Part shown: positions 39,129 to 49,681 of the stretch, in pieces
Layout: the number at the start of each line of letters is the position of its first letter
How positions within the stretch are numbered: the stretch's first letter is position 1
From: Oceaniferula marina
Lineage (GTDB): Bacteria; Verrucomicrobiota; Verrucomicrobiia; Verrucomicrobiales; Akkermansiaceae
DNA length: 64,000 nucleotides
Direction: 5' to 3'
NCBI RefSeq assembly: GCF_013391475.1
Contig: NZ_JACBAZ010000002.1
Location: 283,103-347,102 of the forward strand
Made by a program: the position numbers and the translations under genes
Notes under the pieces: generated by a model
The model's input: only the letters and a program-made list of their open reading frames with translations
Databases searched by the model: none
Told to the model about the DNA's origin: nothing

Positions 39129-39812
39129 TTAGTCTTGCTTGGCGAGGGCCACGGAGTCCACCAGATTCTGGAGAAGCAGACGGATGGAGCGGGTGGCGTC
39201 ATCGTTACCTGGAACCGGGTAGTCCACAGCGCTCGGGTCGGCATTGGAGTCGACGATGGCGATGACCGGGATGTTCAAACGGCGGGCTTCAGCGACGGCG
39301 ATGGTTTCGCGTGCGGAGTCGACGATGACCATGGCGGCAGGAAGCTTGTCCATTTCACGGATACCGCGAAGGTTACGAAGCAGCTTGGTGCGCTCACGTC
39401 CGAGTGCGGAGAGTTCCTTCTTGGACATTTTCTTGAAATCAGGGGATTTCTCGATGTCTTCGAGGTACTTCAGACGCTCGACTGAGCGACGGATGGTGGA
39501 AAGGTTGGTCAGGGTGCCACCGAGCCAGCGGTGGTTAACGTAGTACTGTCCGATTGCTTCAGCAGCTTCAGCGACGGCGTCCTGAGCTTGGCGTTTGCAG
39601 CCGACGAAAAGAATTTTTTTACCTTTGCCGGTGGTTTCGGCGAGGAAGTCCGAGGCCTTATCGAGGCACTTTACGGTTTCTTCCAGGTTGATGATGTAGA
39701 TCCCGCCTTTGTCCTTCATGAGGAAGGGCTTCATTTTCGGGTTCCATTTGCGGGTCTGGTGTCCGTAGTGGACTCCAGCGTCGACCATTTCGTTGATGAG
39801 TTCGTTTACCAT
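39129..39812 (-). CDS. rpsB: Ribosomal protein S2
   Basis: 227 aa 30S protein. Typical blocks: GVHYGHQTRKWNPKMKPF near the N-terminus, NHRWLGGTLTNLSTIRRSV and the C-terminal PVIAIVDSNADPSAVDYPVPGNDDATRSI. It is the first gene of rpsB-tsf. The long upstream leader (39813-40265) may carry translational control, but no specific structure is recognised. Confidence 0.97.
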   Translation of the reverse strand: MVNELINEMVDAGVHYGHQTRKWNPKMKPFLMKDKGGIYIINLEETVKCLDKASDFLAETTGKGKKILFVGCKRQAQDAVAEAAEAIGQYYVNHRWLGGTLTNLSTIRRSVERLKYLEDIEKSPDFKKMSKKELSALGRERTKLLRNLRGIREMDKLPAAMVIVDSARETIAVAEARRLNIPVIAIVDSNADPSAVDYPVPGNDDATRSIRLLLQNLVDSVALAKQD

Positions 39813-40265
39813 GGGTATAGGTTGTCCACCCTTGATTCAGGATGGCTCTGGGTATGTTGGAAAATCCGCCGCTCTCGGAGAGCTCAAGTTGAGCTAAGTC
39901 CTTCAATTTCCCGTAGTTGTTAAGGCGGCGTAGCGAAGGCTGGCGGGTTCCTAGGTGGTGGCGCCGACTTTGGCAAGCTAATTTTGGGTCTAGCGAAAAA
40001 AAAGAGTCGTTCTGTCTGTTGGCGGGGGCTGATAGTTTGGGTTGCCTAATAATTCAGTGGCTGTGGATGTCAGACCAGCTTCAGTGAGTAACAACGAATT
40101 GAGGGAAAATTGCTGGAGCTTCTGAAAAATGACCGTGGACATTGCCGTATGGAGGGAGAAGATTGGTGAGGCATTCGAAGTGTTTGACCAGGGGGGACCC
40201 CCGGTCGGATGCTTTTGCAGATGCCCACCACCATTGATGACAAAACCAAACCACTATATTTTTAG
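39813..40265. other. Intergenic region upstream of rpsB and the DUF1080 gene
   Basis: Divergent promoter region of about 450 bases. It serves rpsB to the left and the DUF1080 gene to the right. No MITE or REP copy was recognised, and no -35/-10 pair was convincing. Confidence 0.4.
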
Positions 40266-40880
40266 ATGATGAAACGCACTTTATGGCTCTATGCTCTTAC
40301 GTCACTGTCCTTGCTGGCAGAACCCGTCAGTTTGTTTAATGGCAAAGACCTGAGTGGTTGGAAAGGGGAAGGATATGTTGTGGAGAATGGCGTGATTGCT
40401 TGTACTCCCAAAGGTCGTAACCTGATGACCGAGAAGCAGTACACCAACTATGTGTTGGAGTTTGAGTTTAAGCTGCCTCCTGGTGGCAACAATGGTTTAG
40501 GTATCCACTACACTGGAAAAGGGAACCCCGCCCAGACCGGGATGGAGCTGCAAATTCTTGATGATACGCATCCGAAATATAAAAACCTGAAGCCTTACCA
40601 ATTCCACGGGGGGGTGTATTTTATGCAGGCTGCCAAAAAGGGATTTCTCAAACCGGTTGGCGAGTGGAATCGTGAGAAGGTGACGGTCAATGGATCCATG
40701 GTAACGATTGAGCTCAATGGCACGGTGATCAACGAAGCCAATCTGGATGAATTGGCCAAAGCCCATCCCAAGCATCAAGGGGTGAAGCGCCGTAGCGGAC
40801 ATATTACTTTCTGTGGCCACGGTGACCGGGTGCAGTTCAAAAACATCCGGATCACGGAATTGCCGGCACCGGAGAAATAA
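40266..40880 (+). CDS. Exported DUF1080 (3-keto-disaccharide hydrolase fold) protein
   Basis: 204 aa with a signal peptide of about 18 residues (MKRTLWLYALTSLSLLA). The DUF1080 concanavalin-like domain is clear: LFNGKDLSGWKGEGYVVENG, LEFEFKLPPGGNNGLGIHY, GMELQILDD and a C-terminal GHITFCGHGDRVQFKNIRI. Members are abundant in Verrucomicrobia and Planctomycetes and include 3-keto-glycoside hydrolases. No other carbohydrate enzyme is adjacent. Confidence 0.88.
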   Translation: MMKRTLWLYALTSLSLLAEPVSLFNGKDLSGWKGEGYVVENGVIACTPKGRNLMTEKQYTNYVLEFEFKLPPGGNNGLGIHYTGKGNPAQTGMELQILDDTHPKYKNLKPYQFHGGVYFMQAAKKGFLKPVGEWNREKVTVNGSMVTIELNGTVINEANLDELAKAHPKHQGVKRRSGHITFCGHGDRVQFKNIRITELPAPEK

Positions 40881-40956
40881 TCCAGGGGTGTTTAGTTCTG
40901 GCGGGGGGCAGGCGACCGTTGTTCGCGGAGGATTGAGGCCAATCCCCCCCCTGTTA

Positions 40957-41161
40957 TACCATTCTCCCAGTTAAATTGGCAGAATGGTTTGAGTTTAAGA
41001 TGATGAGTCAGTCAGCAAGCTGAATGGCAAGGGGGCACTGAATCTTATAGATTTTACCGTTGTTGCGCGTCAGTTGCATAGCCCGCTATGCGCCTTCCTT
41101 GTGCCTAGTTAAAATCGAAAACCTTCAGTGCCATTCAGCCAATTTAACTGATCAAATGGTA
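40957..41161. mobile_element. MITE family 2, complete copy (205 bp)
   Basis: Inverted ends TACCATT, five variable bases, AGTTAAATTGGC. Flanked by TTA at 40954-40956 and 41162-41164. The termini TACCA and the TTA duplication are shared with family 1, although the inner sequence is different. Fragments of the same ends occur at 37924 and 41804. Confidence 0.82.
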
Positions 41162-41177
41162 TTACTTATGGTCTGTG

Positions 41178-41798
41178 ATGGAGTCTTCCTTCTCGGGGGT
41201 TGCCTTTAGAGACGATGTGGGGCAGAACGTGGGGGAGACGATGGAAGCTGATGAATCATGGAGTGGGAAGGTGCGTCGGGCGGTGTTGCCGTCCGGGCCC
41301 AAAAAGCTAGCCGAACCTGAGAAGGAACTTCGCTTTACCCGGGCGGCTCAGGCACCTTTGTTTTATGCCGCCTCGGTGGTCTTCTTTGCTCTATCCGTGG
41401 CTCTGTTTATTCTTTCGACCCAGGATTGGGGGATGAAGGGGCCATTCTTGGATGGTTGGTGGTGGACTTGCATCCCCTGTTTGTTGGTGAGCTACGGCTT
41501 GTTACGCATTGGCTTGCGTTGCACTCGCCATGCTTATTTGATTGTCAGCCCATTGGGGGTGGAGATTTTCCCCTTTTTTAAACCTCAAAAAAACCTGCAA
41601 ATCCTCTATTGGACTGAAATTGCCGATGCCGAATGCACCCCGGGGGCCAAACAGTTGATTTTCCATTTTACCGAAAAGAAAAACAGCGGAGTGGTGGTGT
41701 CGCTGCACCCGATCCCGGCCAGCCGGAGGCATTTGTTGGAAGAGGCGGTGCTGGGTGTGATCGAACAGCGTGAGCAGCAGGCAGCTTGCAACGCTTGA
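41178..41798 (+). CDS. Membrane protein of unknown function
   Basis: About 206 aa from the ATG at 41178. Two transmembrane helices (about 60-80 and 95-115) follow a soluble N-terminus. The C-terminal part (YLIVSPLGVEIFPFFKPQKNLQILYWTEIADAEC...LIFHF) resembles the PH-like bPH domain of small membrane proteins. The start lies only 17 bases after the MITE end at 41161, so the insertion may have replaced its promoter. Confidence 0.6.
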   Translation: MESSFSGVAFRDDVGQNVGETMEADESWSGKVRRAVLPSGPKKLAEPEKELRFTRAAQAPLFYAASVVFFALSVALFILSTQDWGMKGPFLDGWWWTCIPCLLVSYGLLRIGLRCTRHAYLIVSPLGVEIFPFFKPQKNLQILYWTEIADAECTPGAKQLIFHFTEKKNSGVVVSLHPIPASRRHLLEEAVLGVIEQREQQAACNA

Positions 41799-41803
41799 TC
41801 TTA

Positions 41804-41821
41804 TGCCATTTGATCAGTTTA
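41804..41821. repeat. Solo end of MITE family 2
   Basis: A fragment matching the right end of the complete copy (GCCATTTGATCAGTTTA), preceded by TTA. Confidence 0.5.
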
Positions 41822-41856
41822 GACTTCCCGATGGTGGTGACGCAACGGTAATGAAA

Positions 41857-41883
41857 GTAGGGCAGGATTGAATCCTGCCGACA
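41857..41883 (+). repeat. Single REP hairpin (GGCAGGATT stem)
   Basis: GTAG box, GGCAGGATT, single G, AATCCTGCC, then GAC. Paired and flanked like the array members. An imperfect similar hairpin follows near 41937-41970. Confidence 0.7.
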
Positions 41884-42015
41884 ACCCGAGGCATCATCAG
41901 GCCAAGAGGAGAGGTTCCCGTGTCAGGTCGTTCGTCGACGGCTGATTGAGACCAGCCAGCCTTGCCAACGATCATGTTGCGACCTGCAAATTGAGGGCAC
42001 GGGTTCCCTCCGTTT

Positions 42016-43020
42016 TTACTTGGCCTTTGCAGGTTCGTCGGTCGAAGGGAAGATTTGGTTCCAGTCGTTTTTCATACTCAACACCAGCCAGTTGCGCTTT
42101 GGCGCTTCACTCAGTCCTCGTTTGAGCTGACCGATGTGTGATGGGTGATCGTATTGCCATTCTCGTTGGGCATCGTCGTGGTGGACGAAGGCTCCGAGTC
42201 GAGGGCCGTCTCCAGAGGTGGTCCATTCGATCATTTCGAAATCGCCATCTGAGTTACCAAAGGCGGCAACGGGGCGAATCCCGATATGTTGGTGAATACC
42301 TACAGGTTTACCGGCTTTGTCGTCGATGAAGTTGAGTTCGGGGATTTTGACGATCACGGGTTTTCCATTGCGGAGCTCGTATTTGGCTTTCAGGCTGCTG
42401 CCGATGACTTGTTCGGGTGGGATGCCGTAGGTTTCTTCGGCAAAGACGCGCATGAAATCGATGCCGCCACCAGAGACAATAAAGGTTTTGTAGCCCTTGG
42501 CCCGGAGGTGTTCGAGAAGCTCGAGCATTGGTTGATAGACCATTTCGTTATAGGCGCGTTTGGTTTTTGGGTGGCGGGCCGTGTTGAGCCAATCGCGGAC
42601 GGATTGTTCAAATTGCTCAGTTGTGATGTTGGCATGGGTGGCGGCAGTCATTTTCAGCAAGGCCTTTTTACCACCAGCCAGAGCCTTTTTGGTATCGCCC
42701 TTGAGAACAGAGGCAAAGGGTTCCTGGGTTTTCCACTCAGGGTGTTGGGGGGCCCGTTTTTTGATTTGGTCGAAGATAAAGATCGCCTGAAAATAGAGTG
42801 GTTGCTCGGCCCAGAGGGTGCCGTCGTTATCAAAGACGGCAATCCGCTTGCTCGGCGCAATAAAATCGGGGGAGCCTTTGGTGGTGGTTTTTTTGATAAA
42901 AGAAAGAACGGCCTGTTTGTTACCGCCGTTGTTCCATGATGGCAGGGGGTCTACTGCGAACCCTTGAGAACAAAGAAGCAGGGAGCTGAGCGCGATGACG
43001 GTTTTCATAGGATGGGGCAT
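42016..43020 (-). CDS. Exported HAD-family phosphatase
   Basis: About 334 aa. The N-terminal hydrophobic stretch (MKTVIALSSLLLCSQGFA) makes this an exported HAD enzyme. HAD motif I is FDNDGTLWAEQP, motif II IVSGGGIDFMR, and motif IV GNSDGDFEM. Similar enzymes are annotated as phosphoserine-phosphatase-like. The start is taken at 43020 (MPHPMKTV), though 43008 and a longer upstream frame to 43077 are possible. A sulfatase gene lies 87 bases upstream on the same strand. Confidence 0.82.
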   Translation of the reverse strand: MPHPMKTVIALSSLLLCSQGFAVDPLPSWNNGGNKQAVLSFIKKTTTKGSPDFIAPSKRIAVFDNDGTLWAEQPLYFQAIFIFDQIKKRAPQHPEWKTQEPFASVLKGDTKKALAGGKKALLKMTAATHANITTEQFEQSVRDWLNTARHPKTKRAYNEMVYQPMLELLEHLRAKGYKTFIVSGGGIDFMRVFAEETYGIPPEQVIGSSLKAKYELRNGKPVIVKIPELNFIDDKAGKPVGIHQHIGIRPVAAFGNSDGDFEMIEWTTSGDGPRLGAFVHHDDAQREWQYDHPSHIGQLKRGLSEAPKRNWLVLSMKNDWNQIFPSTDEPAKAK

Positions 43021-43107
43021 ATTGAGTGTGAGACGGGGGGAGAAAAAATGGCCGCGCTCCGATGGATACCAGAGCACGGCACTGTTGCGTTGGATTCACA
43101 GCACAAA

Positions 43108-44670
<1,563 letters not shown>

Positions 44671-44751
44671 TGCGTCTATAATAGTTAGTAAGAGCATGCA
44701 CTATGGACCTCGATTCCTTGTGTTGTCAAAAGAAAACTTCTATCGTTGCTG

Positions 44752-46092
44752 TCATTTTGGGTTTAAGGGTTTGAGTTTAAAAGGTTTCGATTTGTTAGTA
44801 GTTAAGCGATCTTGCTGTTTTATTTGTTTTCTGAGTAGAGAGAGCTCTTTGATGAGTTCGGTTTTATTCCAGTCTGATCCTGGATGGACAATCGCGTATT
44901 GCAGCTTTTGGAGTTCTTGGCTGAGATTGTCGTGCGCATGGGGCCGGCTCCATTGTTCGAGTGTTTGCCCGGGTGTTAACTTAGTCCATTTTTGCTGCCA
45001 TTGTTGAATGGCTTGATGGGTGGTTGTGGCAGTGGGTGCCAGGGTGATGCGTTTGAAGTAGGCGGACTCCCGGTGTCGGTAGTGCTGGATTGGGCATTGA
45101 ATCCATGAGGTGATCTTTGCTTGGAAGCGGATGAGGAAAAAGATCAAGACCAACAGCACGCCGGAGACCCAACTGAGGGTGAGCCATGGAACGGTCTTGG
45201 ACTGGGGGGGCTTGGCATGGCTGCTGGCATGCTGTGGGGCCTGAACGACGGTTAAGTTGATCTCCGGCAGGGTGATGGTATTGAGCTTATTCTGTTCGAT
45301 GTTCCACCAATGGATGGTGATTGCAGGCAGGGTGTAATCTCCAGCTTCCTGAAAGAGATAGGTCAGGCTGTCGGTCCGGTGTCCGGTGAGTGCCCCACGG
45401 TTAACGGAGTCGTCGATTTGTGCACGCTTGCGGTAGACGCGCAGGCCGGGGGGTTCCTCGATGGTGATATGCGGCAGCGCCATACCGGGAACATCCTCGG
45501 CTGAGATCCGGAGCGTACGTTTGATGCTGTTGCCAGTGGCCCATGTTGTTGTCTTTTTTGTTGGATCCGGGTTCCAGGTTTCTTTGATCTGGAGCTTGGT
45601 GGTTGAAATGAGTGAGTGTATTCCCTTTGCTTCGTCGGGAAGGTCAGCCTGGATTTCGAGAGGAAGTGTCTCGGATTGGTGATCGCTGGCTTTTTCTCCG
45701 GGACGACCCGCGATGCCATAGCGAACGGAAATGGGGGGAATGCGAAATGAGCCCGGACGAAGCGGATAGAAGTAAAATTCATGTCGTTGCACACTGTAGC
45801 TGGTGCCGTCGATGTTGCGGGACATGACCACGGCCCGTTGTTCGGCGCGGTAGCAGACAGCGCCATTGACATCGGGCAGGGAAAAGCGGGTGGGGCCGCT
45901 GAAATGAGTGGGTGCCAGAACCTCGACGATGAGCGGGATTTTTTGGCCGACCCAGTAGGTGTTTTCCTTCGGAGGCTTGGAGGACTCGGCGATGAACAGG
46001 CGAACGGGCTCGGGCGCAGCGTGGAGAGATAGCATTCCGAGGCCATGTAGGATCAGGATGATAAACCATCCGAGGTGTTTGATAGGGCTCAT
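44752..46092 (-). CDS. batD: BatD-like protein
   Basis: 446 aa. Signal peptide, a large beta-rich exported N-terminal part (about 30-330), one transmembrane helix (about 305-330, WLTLSWVSGVLLVLIFFLI) and a charged cytoplasmic tail. This layout fits BatD/oxygen-tolerance proteins of the moxR-bat cluster. Its start overlaps the stop of the TPR gene by 4 bases (ATGA), so translation is probably coupled. It is the last gene of the operon. Confidence 0.8.
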   Translation of the reverse strand: MSPIKHLGWFIILILHGLGMLSLHAAPEPVRLFIAESSKPPKENTYWVGQKIPLIVEVLAPTHFSGPTRFSLPDVNGAVCYRAEQRAVVMSRNIDGTSYSVQRHEFYFYPLRPGSFRIPPISVRYGIAGRPGEKASDHQSETLPLEIQADLPDEAKGIHSLISTTKLQIKETWNPDPTKKTTTWATGNSIKRTLRISAEDVPGMALPHITIEEPPGLRVYRKRAQIDDSVNRGALTGHRTDSLTYLFQEAGDYTLPAITIHWWNIEQNKLNTITLPEINLTVVQAPQHASSHAKPPQSKTVPWLTLSWVSGVLLVLIFFLIRFQAKITSWIQCPIQHYRHRESAYFKRITLAPTATTTHQAIQQWQQKWTKLTPGQTLEQWSRPHAHDNLSQELQKLQYAIVHPGSDWNKTELIKELSLLRKQIKQQDRLTTNKSKPFKLKPLNPK

Positions 46093-46757
46093 GGTTTGGC
46101 TTCTCCTCTCAGTTCTTGATCCCGTTGGGCTTGATAGGAAAATTTGGCACGCAAAAAGTCGCTGGGTTTGGTTTGCACCTTGCGTAGCCAGAGTGCCCGC
46201 ATTTCCTCGTCGTTCATACTTTCTCCCCCTTCACCCGTTTCTGTGTTGTTCGCATTTTTCGCACGGTCATCGAAAACAATTTCGTCGGCTCCGAGTTTGC
46301 CACCAGTCCCCTCGGACGGGTTTTCCGGGGGGGCGAGTGCCGCTTTGCGGGCGATGGCAATTTTACGGTTGGTTTGGGCAGCCTCCCAGTCAGGGCGCTG
46401 CTCTAGTGTGCGGGTGTAGAGCTCGATGGCGGCATCATATTTTCCTAGCATCATCTGGCAATTGCCACGGTTGTAGATGGCCTCATTGGAGACCTGGGTG
46501 TTGTAGACGGCGAGTGCTTGTTTGAATTCGCCCGCTTTGAAGAGGGCCTCCCCGCGGCGCATGGGGTCGGTGAAGATCTCCGCGGCATCGAGGTAGCGTT
46601 TTTGCTCCATGAGCTTCTGTGCTTGTTGGTCCGGGGTCTGCCAGAGCCCTGCAAAGGATCGGTCTGCTTTCTGCCAAGCGATGAGGATGGATACGAGCAG
46701 CAGCATGGAGACAAACATGCTTGCCTTGCTGATAGGGAGTGATTTTCGGGTTTGCAT
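46089..46757 (-). CDS. TPR membrane protein of the bat operon (BatC-like)
   Basis: About 222 aa. An N-terminal signal-anchor (MQTRKSLPISKASMFVSMLLLVSILIAWQK) precedes TPR units (about 50-140, ALFKAGEFKQALAVYNTQVS then NRGNCQMMLGKYDAAIELYTRTLEQRP). A charged tail follows. The ATG at 46757 is used; a GTG at 46778 nearer to batB is an alternative. It sits between batB and batD, the usual place for BatC. Confidence 0.8.
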   Translation of the reverse strand: MQTRKSLPISKASMFVSMLLLVSILIAWQKADRSFAGLWQTPDQQAQKLMEQKRYLDAAEIFTDPMRRGEALFKAGEFKQALAVYNTQVSNEAIYNRGNCQMMLGKYDAAIELYTRTLEQRPDWEAAQTNRKIAIARKAALAPPENPSEGTGGKLGADEIVFDDRAKNANNTETGEGGESMNDEEMRALWLRKVQTKPSDFLRAKFSYQAQRDQELRGEAKP

Positions 46758-46781
46758 GATTCTCGGTTCGTTATCCACATT

Positions 46782-47672
46782 TTACCATTCGATCACCCAT
46801 CCTGGGCGGAACCACCAGAGTGCGAGCATGGCGATGATGGGAGTGAGCCACCAACCGTTGTCGAGCCAGTGTTGGCCGTGGTCAGAAGGGCGAGCGGCAA
46901 AGGATGTCTCGATCCGCTGATTGAGTTGTTTGACGTCCTGGTCGTCAATGCTGATCGGGGTAAAGTGGGCACCATTGGACTGGCAGTTGGTTTTGATGGT
47001 TTCCCGAGTTTCGGTGCCTGCCACAGCGAGAACCTCGACCGGAGTAGTCGTGGCTGGAAGTTGTGCCGGGATGGTGTCGCAGATAAAAAGGATGGTGCCG
47101 CTTGTCTGACTGCGTTGGAGTTCTTTTTCGGCAAGTTGAAGGGCCTCGAGAGCCGCATTTCCGTCACGGGGCATGATGGCAGGGCTCAGGTCGGCGGCAA
47201 AGGTATTGATGATGCCTGCATCCTTGGTGAGGGGTATCACGAGGTGGGCGGTGCCGGAGTAAGCGATGAGTGCGCTACGTGCTCCTGCCCGCTGCTTGAG
47301 TAAATCCTGGATTTTCTGGATCGCGCGTTCGGCCCGGGAGGGCTGCACGTCCTGTTCGTCCATGCTGGGGGTGACCTGGAGGATGATGACGAGGGCTGAC
47401 TGGTCTTCTGAGAAGGGGGAGGGCTCGAGTTTCCAGCTGGGGCCGGCAAGGGCGATGGAGCCGAGGATCAGAATCATACCCAGCAAGGTGGCTGGGCGGA
47501 GGGTTTCTTTTTGCTCTTGTCCCGTTGAGAGGGCTTTGAGCAGATGGGGATCCATGATGCCTGACCACGCCCGTGAAGCATCCTGGCGACGGATAATCAT
47601 CCAGACGGTGACGACGGACGGGATCAGAAGCAGCAACCACCAAGGGCGGATGAAATGGAAGTTTTCAATCAT
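46782..47672 (-). CDS. batB: von Willebrand A membrane protein, BatB-like
   Basis: 296 aa. N-terminal helix with FHFIRPWWLLLLIPSVVTVW, a second helix (about 63-80) and a vWA domain (about 90-260), then a C-terminal helix. The MIDAS line reads VIILQVTPSMDEQDVQPSR, where DxSxS is expected; the Asp is Gln and the first Ser is Thr. Later positions such as SALIAYSGTAHLVIPLT are intact. The start overlaps batA by 4 bases (ATGA). Confidence 0.82.
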   Translation of the reverse strand: MIENFHFIRPWWLLLLIPSVVTVWMIIRRQDASRAWSGIMDPHLLKALSTGQEQKETLRPATLLGMILILGSIALAGPSWKLEPSPFSEDQSALVIILQVTPSMDEQDVQPSRAERAIQKIQDLLKQRAGARSALIAYSGTAHLVIPLTKDAGIINTFAADLSPAIMPRDGNAALEALQLAEKELQRSQTSGTILFICDTIPAQLPATTTPVEVLAVAGTETRETIKTNCQSNGAHFTPISIDDQDVKQLNQRIETSFAARPSDHGQHWLDNGWWLTPIIAMLALWWFRPGWVIEW

Positions 47673-48673
47673 GGGGTGCTTGGATCGGGCAGTTTCGCGG
47701 TTCTGGCGCGGTGGCGCAGAGCCATGAAAATTTGGAAGAGAATGGCGAGGATGATGGCGGTGGCCAGAGGCCAGACGTAGAGGTCGCGACGTGGACGATA
47801 GCTGATTGTTTCCGCTTTGCGGGTATCGAGAGCGTCGATTTCCTGATAGATGTTTTCGAGTTGGTCGCGGTCAAGCGCTCGGTAGAAGGACCCATTGGTC
47901 GTTTGGGAAATTTCACGCAGGCTGTCCTCGTCGAGTTTTTCTTCCCCGGCAGCTTCCGGGTCCCCGATGGCGATGGTGTGGATGACAATTCCCTTATCGC
48001 GAGCGATCCGTGCGGCGTCAGTCGGGGGAACCTTGCTGCTGGTGTCATTGCCATCGGTGAGCAGAATGAGGACTTTGTTTTTTTGTTCACTGCGGTTGAA
48101 AACGTGGATGGAAAGACCGATGGCATCACCAATCGCCGTTTTGGGGCCGGCCATCCCAACCTGAGCTTCGGCGAGAAGTTCCCGGCAGACGTCCAGATCG
48201 TTAGTGAAGGGGGCTTGGACGAAGGCTGCCGAGCCAAACAGGATCAGCCCGACGCGATCGTTTTCGCGGTGCTCCAGAAAGGTATCCACGACTTGTTTAA
48301 CCGCAGTTAGGCGATCCCGCATCTGGCCTTTTTCATCTTTAAAATCTTCGACTTGCATCGATCCGGAGAGATCGATGGCGAGGAGTAGATCCCGGGTGGG
48401 GAGGGTTCGTGAGATCGGTGGCTCGAAGAATTGGGGGCGTGCCATCGCGGTGATGATGAGAATCCATGAGAGCCAGGCGACGGTGTGTTGTGCCGTGCTG
48501 CGGCGGGTGATCGTGGAGCCTTCAGATGGTTTTTGACCTGTGATCCGGGACATTCGATTCATGAAGGGAACCATCACCGCGGTGCGCCTTTCCCGGTGAA
48601 CGGGGAGCAGGAACCTCACTGCCAATGGAAGTACCAGCAGGATAAAGCACCAGGGATGGGCGAAGGTGAACAT
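47669..48673 (-). CDS. batA: von Willebrand A membrane protein, BatA-like
   Basis: 334 aa. Two N-terminal helices (FTFAHPWCFILLVLPLAVRFLLP and a later one), then a vWA domain with a complete MIDAS (LLAIDLSGSMQ) and VLILLTDGNDTSSK. A C-terminal helix ends the protein. In other bacteria BatA and BatB form a complex with MoxR ATPases that affects envelope integrity and stress resistance. It is separated from the upstream operon half by the RAYT/REP insertion. Confidence 0.88.
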   Translation of the reverse strand: MFTFAHPWCFILLVLPLAVRFLLPVHRERRTAVMVPFMNRMSRITGQKPSEGSTITRRSTAQHTVAWLSWILIITAMARPQFFEPPISRTLPTRDLLLAIDLSGSMQVEDFKDEKGQMRDRLTAVKQVVDTFLEHRENDRVGLILFGSAAFVQAPFTNDLDVCRELLAEAQVGMAGPKTAIGDAIGLSIHVFNRSEQKNKVLILLTDGNDTSSKVPPTDAARIARDKGIVIHTIAIGDPEAAGEEKLDEDSLREISQTTNGSFYRALDRDQLENIYQEIDALDTRKAETISYRPRRDLYVWPLATAIILAILFQIFMALRHRARTAKLPDPSTP

Positions 48674-48726
48674 GGATGAAAGTTGGATGATAAGGGGATG
48701 TGCGGCTTGGGATGTGTGCTTGGCTT

Positions 48727-49001
48727 GTCGACAGGTTGGAAACCTGTCCTACCTTGCGAGTTGCTGTGGGTAAAAGTAGGACAGCTTTTCAAGCTGTCGG
48801 CAGGATGTGTGCTTAGTCAGGATGAGTGGCTTGGGTTGTGTGCTTGGCTAGTCGACAGGTTGAAAACCTGTCCTACCCTGCGAGTTTGTGTGGGTGAAAG
48901 TAGGACAGCTTTTTAAGCTGTCGGCAGGATGTGTGCTTAGTCAGGATGTGTGGCTTGGGATGGGTGCTTGGCTAGTCGACAGGTTGAAAACCTGTCCTAC
49001 C
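48727..49001. repeat. REP (BIME-like) array, left of the RAYT gene
   Basis: Five hairpins alternate with a period of exactly 124 bases. Hairpin A at 48727, 48851 and 48975 reads GTC GACAGGTT, loop, AACCTGTC, CTAC. Hairpin B at 48776 and 48900 reads GTAG, GACAGCTT, loop, AAGCTGTC. A and B are in inverted orientation with their GTAG boxes facing each other across about 22 bases. The last A overlaps the stop codon of the RAYT gene. The right array has the same layout. Confidence 0.95.
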
Positions 49002-49638
49002 TTGCTTTGTGGTAATGGTAGTGCTTGGGTTTGAGCCCTTTCGGGTTGTGTTTGATGTATTTTTTGATGCGTTCAAGCTGCACTTCGTTTCTGACGATGT
49101 GGTCATAAGATTCAGGCTGCCATAAGATACCGGTGCGTTGGTTTTGCTTGTTGATTTCGTGGGAGGAAAACCGTTTCCATGAATGGAGAAGTTGGGACAA
49201 GGACCAACCCACGGCGGGGCAGACCAGCAGATGGACATGGTTTGGCATCACGATGAAATCTCCCATGGTGTAACGCTCACGGTCAAAAAACAACAAGCTG
49301 TCGGCAACAATTTGGGAGTTGTTGGTTTGTTTCAAAAGGCAAGATCCGGAGCCGCTGTCGAGCAATGCGTGATAGTAGTGGATAAAGCGTTGATCGTATT
49401 CTTTTTGTTGTTGCGGGCTCAATTGCTTGGTGAGATCCGAGGATGGGGTTTCGGGGTCGAAATTCTGGCTGCGCAACCATAATTTTCTGCGCTGGTTCCA
49501 ATCTTCTAATTTGGATTTCGGGATGGCATCATGGAGACGGAATGTCACAAAATAGGTGCAACCTGTCTGTTCCCAATGAGGTAGCTTCCTCTTGGTTTTT
49601 TCGGTAGACGAGGACAGGTTGTAGGGTTTGAACGGCAT
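48997..49638 (-). CDS. REP-associated tyrosine transposase (RAYT, Y1/HUH superfamily)
   Basis: 213 aa. The single-strand DNA nickase/transposase fold has the opening HWEQTGCTYFVTFRL, the HUH motif in MPNHVHLLVC (H134, H136) and a likely catalytic tyrosine Y178 in ESYDHIVRNE. The C-terminal IKKYIKHNPKGL block is also typical of RAYTs. RAYTs act on REP hairpins marked by a GTAG box and are normally single-copy and not themselves mobile. Here REP arrays of equal layout flank the gene on both sides. Its stop codon TAG is part of the GTAG box of the adjoining hairpin. It lies inside the moxR-bat operon on the same strand. Confidence 0.92.
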   Translation of the reverse strand: MPFKPYNLSSSTEKTKRKLPHWEQTGCTYFVTFRLHDAIPKSKLEDWNQRRKLWLRSQNFDPETPSSDLTKQLSPQQQKEYDQRFIHYYHALLDSGSGSCLLKQTNNSQIVADSLLFFDRERYTMGDFIVMPNHVHLLVCPAVGWSLSQLLHSWKRFSSHEINKQNQRTGILWQPESYDHIVRNEVQLERIKKYIKHNPKGLKPKHYHYHKAR

Positions 49639-49681
49639 AGGTGAAAGGTAGGATGTGAGGCTAGGGATGTGTGCTTGGCTT

